DNA of 64,000 nucleotides. It comes from Acanthopleura granulata (taxonomy: Eukaryota; Mollusca; Polyplacophora; Chitonida; Chitonidae). This document shows positions 57,886 through 64,000 of the stretch, piece by piece (positions within the stretch are counted from its first letter, which is position 1; each line of letters starts with the position of its first letter). Where the stretch lies: assembly GCA_016165875.1 (NCBI GenBank), contig JABBOT010000007.1, positions 7,907,245 through 7,971,244 on the forward strand, read 5' to 3'. Below the pieces are notes generated by a model. That model was given only the letters and a program-made list of their open reading frames with translations. It made no database searches and was not told the DNA's origin. A program made the translations under genes and the position numbers.

Positions 57886-58020
57886 TGAGTTACGTAAACA
57901 TTTAGAATAAAACCCTAGTGACCAGAAACCGGTTTCCACCAGTTACGTGTAACCATTTACTAACTATGGCGCTGTCCTATGTCCTCAGCTTTATCCTCCT
58001 ATGCTATAGTCTGTTATACC
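57886..58020 (-). repeat. Dispersed repeat C, copy
   Basis: TAGAATAAAACCCTAGTGAC, GGTTTCCACCAGTTACGTG and TAACCATTTACTAACTATGG are the reverse complement of the repeat-C order. It is the first of two minus-strand copies about 265 bp apart. Confidence 0.6.
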
Positions 58021-58149
58021 TTGGAGATAAAACAGATAAACTGAACAATTGCGGAGAGTTACTGGTTCAAAGTCCGCATCACTAGGGGAATTCGCGAGAT
58101 TCCCCACCCCTCGAGATCTTGAGGATCGGATAATGTCCGTAAGGTAATC

Positions 58150-58330
58150 TCAATAGCGTGTAAGTTACTATACTATTTAAGCATTTACATGAACCGTTAG
58201 AATCAAACCCTATAACCGAGGCACACTGACAAGAGACCGCAATTAGCCGGTTACGTGTGACCATTTGCCAGCTACTACAAGTTGCTGTTGTTGATTTTTT
58301 TTACTCTCTATGCTGAAGCCTTCTACGTCA
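58150..58330 (-). repeat. Dispersed repeat C, copy
   Basis: TTTACATGAACCGTTAGAATC, CACTGACAAGAGACCGCAATT, AGCCGGTTACGTGTGACC, ATTTGCCAGCTACTAC and TTTACTCTCTATGC are present. This copy includes the fullest 5' part of the element on the minus strand. Confidence 0.6.
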
Positions 58331-58601
58331 GTATCCTTGGAGGTCACTTGATTAATGTGATATAGTCCCCGAGATCCTCGCTTTGGTGGTTGACATGTGG
58401 GAGATACATCAGATATGCCTTTGAAAGGGCGCTACATCATGGTACTTTGTTCCGAATTCCTCCAGCCATTAAACTTCCTGTTCCAATTTCCTCCAGCTAT
58501 TGACCCCATTATTATAAGGGAGAATATCTGGAATACACCGTAAACACAATTAACATAGAGAAAGGTATGACATAATATACTGTACCAGCCAAAATGCCTG
58601 A
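58331..58601. other. Unassigned sequence
   Basis: Contains a short duplicated phrase (TTCCTCCAGCCATTAAACTTC and TTCCTCCAGCTATTGACCCC). Nothing else identified. Confidence 0.3.
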
Positions 58602-58678
58602 CCGGCAAGAAATATTCTTGAAGCCGGCGTAAAAAACAACAACAACAACAATCAAATAAATATATTAATAAATAAATT
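58602..58678 (+). mobile_element. SINE A, tail fragment
   Basis: AGAAATATTCTTGAAGCCGG, CGTAAAAAACAACAACAAC and ATCAAATAAATATATTAATAA. Only the 3' end is present. Confidence 0.65.
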
Positions 58679-59213
58679 TATTTAGCTACTTGACCTGATA
58701 CTCAAATTCTATATCTATGTTTTTCTTTTTATTCCCAGAGGGACCTAGATATAATCAAACATGAAAACCAATCATTATACGCGCAATGTAGTATAAGTGT
58801 CGTAAGTGCACATCCATAGTTATACCAATAATTGACGCTCAGAAAGAAAATTTACCTTGTGAAAAAACGAAAAGAAACAAAAATATTTCCGAAGAAATAG
58901 TTGAATATTACCAAAGCTTAATGAAAATAATACTTCGTTCTTTAAAAGTGTGATAAAACTTGCAAAATCACGGAAAACATCAATCCTGCGATTTTTGACT
59001 TAAGCCAAAACTTAAAAAAATAACTTGATACAATGCGTGTTTTATTAATTGTCTCGGGGATTCCAATTTTCGACATTATTGGGTCTTATTATTGTCTTAT
59101 TACTGTATAACACGTGTTAAGTATTCCCGGGGTAATTTATATGGTCTAAAGGGATCGTAAATCAAAACTGAAGCTGTACGATCGGTCCCAAGTTCCTCGG
59201 AGAGCTAGAATAT
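58679..59213. other. Unassigned A+T-rich sequence
   Basis: No exon or repeat identified in about 530 bp. Confidence 0.3.
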
Positions 59214-59487
59214 GAAATTGGAAAACCATTATGGTTAGGCTCTCTCCGCACGTAAAGTGAATTTCTACATTTACCAGAACCGGGAGCCAAGAATGGAAAA
59301 TTTCAAAATCACTTTGGTTAAGAAAAGTAGACGAAATGAGTACAGACTGAGTGGATTACTGTGGACGCCATTAGGTGGTGCGTGGGTCGAACTGGATCTG
59401 TGCGAATTGGGGAACAGTCCAGTAGTTATCGGCGTACGGCTGATTCAATTCCAGTGGACGAGTCGGTCAGATCTGCGGGCTTGCTAG
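59214..59487 (+). pseudogene. Repeat K copy 2, with an open frame of unknown family
   Basis: The 5' part aligns with 56779-56870. From 59257 the frame is open for 76 codons and reads NFYIYQNREPRMENF, then ITLVKKSRRNEYRLSGLLW, TPLGGAWVELDLCELG and NSPVVIGVRLIQF, with protein-like composition and G/C-richer codons. An in-frame TAG lies just upstream at about 59236-59238. I recognise no domain. Two diverged copies sharing the peptide pattern suggest remnants of a multicopy gene or an unclassified mobile element. Confidence 0.3.
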
Positions 59488-60100
59488 GCTATATAGAAGT
59501 GCTGTTTGCAATTCCTGGAAACAGGACCACTCATTTACCGTAGTGGTTCTTTAGTTGCTCCTCATATCCTTGACCTTGACCTGATTTGGGTATGTTAATT
59601 AGTATAACAGTGACTGTTGAATGATAAGAACCAGGCGTATAATGTGGGTGTGTGTCTGGGGTGGAGGTGAGGGACTAGTTTAAGCCCAGAGATGCCATTT
59701 GGTTGGATTTGACTTGACTGGATGGGGGCTCAATGTTGCATTTAATTATTATATTTCATTTATACGGCGACGATGCATAGAGAAGAAGATACCGCGAAGT
59801 GTCCGCATAAACCACCGACCGGGTGAAAAGACACTAACAGATTTTTTTAGCCTGTGCATGAGCGAGCTCAAAGTAAAAGGTATGTGACCCCATCGAATTC
59901 TGTATGTGCAAGAGCATGGCTCCCTAAAGCCCTGCAAGCGTTGTCGCCAGGACACTTCAAGGAAACATGAAAAAGACACCCAAAATATAGATAAATGGTT
60001 TTATATTTTAGACATGATAGACGTTATTCCAAAAGGATGATTTTTTTTTGGACACACATTTTGTGTCTCTTAAATACCCCTTTCTACTGATCAATAGTCG
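59488..60100. other. Unassigned sequence
   Basis: Overlapping short frames on both strands at 59699-59979 have no domain. No repeat identified. Confidence 0.3.
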
Positions 60101-60178
60101 TAATGCTGGCCGACGTCGCATAAGTGAAATATTCTTGAGTAAGACGTAAAACATCAATCAGATAAATAAATAAATAAA
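60101..60178 (+). mobile_element. SINE A, 3' fragment
   Basis: TAATGCTGGCCGACGTCGCA, TAAGTGAAATATTCTTGAG, TAAGACGTAAAACATC and AATAAATAAATAAA. Only the last third of SINE A is present. Confidence 0.8.
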
Positions 60179-61430
60179 GTCAGTGGTTGTAAGTTCTCAG
60201 AAATTATGTGCTACACAAACTTACTGCACGCGAACGCGGGGTCAAACTTAGCACCCATCCATTCGGACTCTTTCCCCCCTTATAAACGGAGGTGTTTTGA
60301 CTGCTATCACCGCTGACCTCAGGGCTGCGGGTTACTTAATTTACGGAAAGGTTGTTGAGGCCAAAGGAAAACTGTACCATTGTTTAAACCATAACTGCAC
60401 CACAAAAAGACAGTTTAAAAGTTTTTTTTCTAGCTTTTGTGTGTAAGGACATATCCTGAACTGCCTTATTAAGAAACAATAACAGAGCCTTTCATTTATC
60501 CTTTAATTAGCAGCGATAGCAGGAGAATCTCGAAAATTCACGATCCAAGGCTGGGGTTGAACTAACACCTCAGAGCGATTAAAAAGCAAGCAAGTCAACC
60601 TCGAGATACTCCTTTCCCCTTCTGAGGACGTCACATAACAATGTCATCCTTACCCATTTGGGCCCACATGTATATATGTCCTGCACAGGTGCATATCCCC
60701 TGTATAGAATGTGACGCTTTTTCCCGCGCAATTAATGCAGTCGACTCGGGTCCAAGTTGAATAATACATCAATATTGCGGTTTGTCCCAAAATTCCCCAA
60801 AATATTTACTTTTCACAAAATATTACCCTCATCTGTGCACGGGATACCAGTCAAATCGGTAAAAAAGAAAATATATATATAATGCTGATCGTATAAAACT
60901 TTTTGAAATTTCACAATCATTTTAATACTAGGGCCTATCGGAGCATGCAGGTACGATTCTTATAATTTCTCGCTGGCATAATTTTTGATCTACAGATATT
61001 CTTGGTAAATTGAGAAAAATTTGATTTCATTAGAAAATATGGACTTTTTTGGCCAAAAATCTCCGTTAACGCCTCTTTCAAAACAAAACAAACAAAACAA
61101 AAAAAAAATGGCGAAGGCCTGCCTATACATGTAGACGGGAAACAAGGAATTAAGTACTGTATAGTGCCATTGGCGTAAGAGTTATACCAGTTCCGGATAC
61201 AGTATAGGCCTATATATGCCTTTAGAAGCTTCGGGCCTAGTAATGTTATAGGATCCGTCTCAAATGCATGGACCTTGGAGGTAAACTAGAGTAGATCTGT
61301 CTATTGTATCCCCATGTACTGACAATAGTCACACAAAAAGTCGTCTCGCTCCACAGTCTGAATTTCCAATTACCCATTACTCTGGGACTGACCTAGCAGT
61401 CACATCCTTTCTTACTTCTGACGAGATTGA
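60179..61430. other. Unassigned sequence upstream of the putative elongase gene
   Basis: An A-rich tract lies at 61080-61108. No exon seen. The interval presumably contains the upstream control region of the gene at 61.4-64 kb. Confidence 0.25.
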
Positions 61431-61565
61431 AGATGATGCCAGCTTCAGTTGCGTCCCTTGAGACGCTCTCGCGTGCGCCGGTCCGAGTGGACTTTGGACC
61501 CCGTGTAGCGGCTTGACCTCCTGTTTCAGCGTGGTTAGTTACAGCTGTGTAAGAACAGACGACAG
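61431..61565 (+). other. Possible non-coding first exon and promoter of the elongase gene
   Basis: This block is G+C- and CG-richer than its surroundings (CTCTCGCGTGCGCCGGTCCG, CCCCGTGTAGCGGC) and ends at a good donor, GACAG followed by GTATTGAG. An untranslated first exon is expected because the coding exon at 63194 is preceded by a splice acceptor. No TATA box is obvious; CG-rich TATA-less promoters are common for housekeeping genes. The exon's 5' end is unknown. Confidence 0.3.
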
Positions 61566-63193
61566 GTATTGAGTATGGTTACATTGTGTTCAGAATGAGC
61601 ACATTCTAGATTACTGATTTTGCACTTTGAAATCAGCATGTTTATTCATTTACGACTCAATTATTGCAATGAATCAGAAATGGGTTGTTGTTGTTCAGCC
61701 TTTAGTCGCACTTACTAGTGATGGGTGAAACTGTTAAATACTAGAGCAGTAGCCCTTACAGCCTTGCGTCAAGAAATCTCGGCTGCGCGGTCAAGGACCT
61801 AGCTGTTTGATACTGTGAATGTTCTGATAAGTTATTTGGGTCGGGATGCAACTTATATTGTAGAATATGTGTTACCGTGTTCAATGTATATATTTGGTCA
61901 GTGTATATTACCTGCAGTGGACGAGGTCGCTATTGAAACTGGGTGATCCCGTTTAAATATTCCAGCTGTACATGACACTCATCTTTTCCCTGCTACAGAG
62001 ACTCGTCAGTTTTGTACAGAGATACCTGTAGTGTTAACCTAAAAAATGTGAGATAAGGCTTCATCTTGACTCAGTTACGTCAGAACTTATTTCGCCTTCA
62101 CCAGGAGAGCAGAGAAGGACAGAGAGAGGTGGTCGTGTTTTGCATTTTCTAATTAGAGGGCATAGTTGTGCTTGGTAGTTATAGATCATTTTATCTTGTG
62201 CATTTTATCTTGTTATATGTTCCTTTATTTATCTGCTTTCCTGTAATTATTCATGTATTGTTATATTTTGCCGGTGCCGTGTTTTTGGACGTTAAGTAGA
62301 AGGATTGCTGTTACGAAAAGTATGTTTCTTGCATTTCTCCATTACAACCTCTTGAAGAATTCTGCAGATCTAACGCCCAGCAGTAGAAATTGGGGATAGG
62401 GGGAGGGCAGCTGGTGCAAAGGAACCCCCTCCCCCCCAACCCCACACCTCATTGCTCTTTGCCAGGAAAGAAAATAAGTTAAAAAGCATTGGAGGAGCAA
62501 GGGAAGGAGAGAGAGGGTGGGGAGACTGCACATGGCACATTAGTAAATAATTTTGACGGGACATTTTGTGATAATCTGCATAGTGGCTCCTCTCTTCTCT
62601 TTGAGTTGTTGTAATTTTGCTACAGTCACTGTGCAAGATTGACAAAAGTACAGCATGGGAATTGTATTAAAATATGAAATAGATATTTGTGAGAAACAAT
62701 GGTTTGAAGTCAAGATTCATTAAGATCATCCATAACTTTTATGTAGATGGTGCCAAAACCATTATCTTATAGGCTAAGGTAGTGAGCCCTTCTTAAAATG
62801 GCTATACTGGTCAGGTACCAGAGATAAAGAAGCCAAAAAGTCCATGTCTGCCAATCAAATCGAAGTTTCTTTATTTACCAAGAATGCCTGCAAATATTGC
62901 CTTACAAGTAATAACAGGCTCGTACTTGTATTGTTCATAGTGTTTATATGATTTTAAAGTTAGAGATTGCAAACTCTGTTACTGATTTTGAACAGTGACA
63001 AATGTGCAAGGGTGATATTTTGGGGAAGCTAACTAGACTATTAGGAAATAAAGGCAAAGTTTGATTGGATTAGCACTGATCGATGTTCAAGTTTTGCCAA
63101 AATATCTCTGCAGTAGCATCTTTAAGGTGGGTCTCTTAAAAAATCCTGGTGATGCCTATTTCATGTGCTTCTGTTTTGTTCTTTGTCTTCTAG
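61566..63193. other. Putative intron 1 of the elongase gene
   Basis: No SINE or exon was recognised. A CT/CCCC-rich tract lies at 62426-62450. The interval ends in the acceptor TTTGTTCTTTGTCTTCTAG. Its status as an intron depends on the untranslated exon proposed at 61431-61565. Confidence 0.3.
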
Positions 63194-63264
63194 CCATTTG
63201 TAACTCATGATGGCGATAGTAAAGCAGGCTGAAGAGTTCTATGGCTGGATGATTGAAAAGGGGG
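63194..63264 (+). CDS. First coding exon of a probable ELOVL4-like fatty acid elongase
   Basis: The exon is bounded by an acceptor (TTTGTCTTCTAG, AG at 63192-63193) and a donor (GGGG then GTAAGT at 63265). Two adjacent ATGs at 63207 and 63210 start MMAIVKQAEEFYGWMIEKG, and one base (G) is left over, so the intron splits the next codon after its first position. ELOVL elongases are multi-pass ER enzymes that catalyse the condensing step of very-long-chain fatty acid synthesis. ELOVL4-type proteins, as I remember them, have an EFYxW segment just before an Asp codon near the first intron. A leftover G fits GAx for that Asp. The diagnostic HxxHH motif would lie in later exons beyond the window. 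The match rests on about 19 residues, so another family remains possible. Confidence 0.5.
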
Positions 63265-63413
63265 GTAAGTCATAAGGCACTTGCATGCTTGACATATGCT
63301 GGATTAAGTAACAGATTTACAAAATTTGAAAAGGGTTGTCATATATACTGCTAGACTACAAGATGCCATAGTTACTATTAATAGACTTCAATAATGTGTT
63401 TATTACATGCTGA

Positions 63414-63646
63414 GGGGCCTCCGTGACTGTATAATAACCCTAAAGCCTCCCACCAATGAGGTCGCTGTGAGTTCTAGTCCAGCTAATGCGGGCTTCCTCT
63501 CTAACATGAGAAGGTCTGCCAGCAACCTGCGGATGATTGTGGGTTTCTCCCAGGCTCTGCTTGATTTCCTCCCACCGCTGGCCACCGTGGTATAAGTGAA
63601 ATCTGCCGGAGTATGGCGTAAAAAGCCAATCAGAGAAATAGTAAAT
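63414..63646 (+). mobile_element. SINE A in the putative elongase intron, with target duplication
   Basis: Head GGGCCTCCGTGACTG, box B GCTGTGAGTTCTAGTCC, body GGTCTGCCAGCAACCTGCGG, then GTATAAGTGAAATCTGCC and GTATGGCGTAAAAAGCC. It is flanked by a perfect 13-bp duplication, TATTACATGCTGA, at 63401-63413 and 63646-63658. Box A is deleted, so this copy is probably transcriptionally dead. Confidence 0.9.
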
Positions 63647-63753
63647 ATTACATGCTGATAATACTTTTCATCGTTTTGCATGTAGTTTGGAGAGTGAAGA
63701 CCAGAGCAGTGTGATGAAAAATTTAGTTTTATGTATATAAACTAAAACGTTGG

Positions 63754-63885
63754 TGGTCTGCCTGTCACCTGCGAATGGTTGTGGGTTTCCCACGAGCTCT
63801 GCCTGGTTTCCTCCCAACATAATGCTAGCCGCCATGGTAGAAATGAAATATTCTTGATATTTAATCAAATAAATAAATAAATAAA
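63754..63885 (+). mobile_element. SINE A, 5'-truncated, in the same intron
   Basis: GGTCTGCCTGTCACCTGCG, GGTTGTGGGTTTCCCACGAG, ACATAATGCTAGCCGCC, GAAATATTCTTGAT and an (AAAT)n tail. The GTACGGCGTAAAAC motif is missing. Confidence 0.85.
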
Positions 63886-64000
63886 ATGTTGGTCATTTCC
63901 ATCTAAAACAATGCATTATGGGCACTCTGGAATGAAAACGACAGCTAGAGCAATTTATTCTTAGTACGTTTGTGATTGTGTTGACATAGGTGATCTATCA

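Overview
The window reads as nuclear DNA of a mollusc, possibly a gastropod. The main clue is at least a dozen copies of a tRNA-derived SINE whose 3' end runs through a GTACGGCGTAAAAC block into (AAAT)n. From memory this module is typical of molluscan genomes. There is also a second tRNA-derived SINE with a related tail, and the gene signals that can be seen are single spliced exons separated by kilobases. I found no bacterial, plasmid or phage signature, no rRNA gene, no convincing tRNA gene and no CRISPR array. No reverse transcriptase, transposase or integrase reading frame is evident.

Gene content is very low. Two exons are supported. At 49903-50198 lies the last coding exon of an unidentified single-pass membrane protein, with three N-glycosylation sequons, one membrane helix and a short basic cytoplasmic tail. 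At 63194-63264 lies the first coding exon of what is probably an ELOVL4-like very-long-chain fatty acid elongase, running off the right edge, with a possible non-coding first exon ending at 61565. A few short reading frames (23.8, 37.3, 40.2, 41.3, 57.0, 57.4 and 59.3 kb) are kept as weak candidates only.

Layout. 0-20 kb is mostly unassigned A+T-rich sequence with a palindromic MITE (5365-5555), a foldback element (10195-10316), a G+C-rich block (12.0-12.7 kb) and a 1.09-kb non-autonomous DNA transposon with inverted termini and a 6-bp target duplication (17921-19010). 20.4-21.35 kb is a nested set of palindromes with CRE-like TGACGTCA sites and (AT)n tracts. 25.6-31.6 kb carries several minisatellites, including related 62-bp and 38-bp arrays. 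33.1-37.1 kb holds four diverged tandem copies of a unit of up to about 1.25 kb; a core of about 190-205 bp is strongly conserved in three copies and has been lost from the fourth together with the tail of a SINE. 37.9-46.6 kb has a dispersed repeat pair, several SINEs and a 55-60-bp array interrupted by SINEs. 50.5-52.3 kb, just downstream of the membrane-protein exon, is two more minisatellites. 53.9-60.2 kb is SINE-rich with a low-copy repeat that may carry coding remnants. The last 4 kb is the 5' end of the putative elongase gene.

The window is best seen as an intergenic or intronic landscape between two genes, shaped by SINEs, minisatellites and segmental duplication. Functional statements beyond the two exons are inference.
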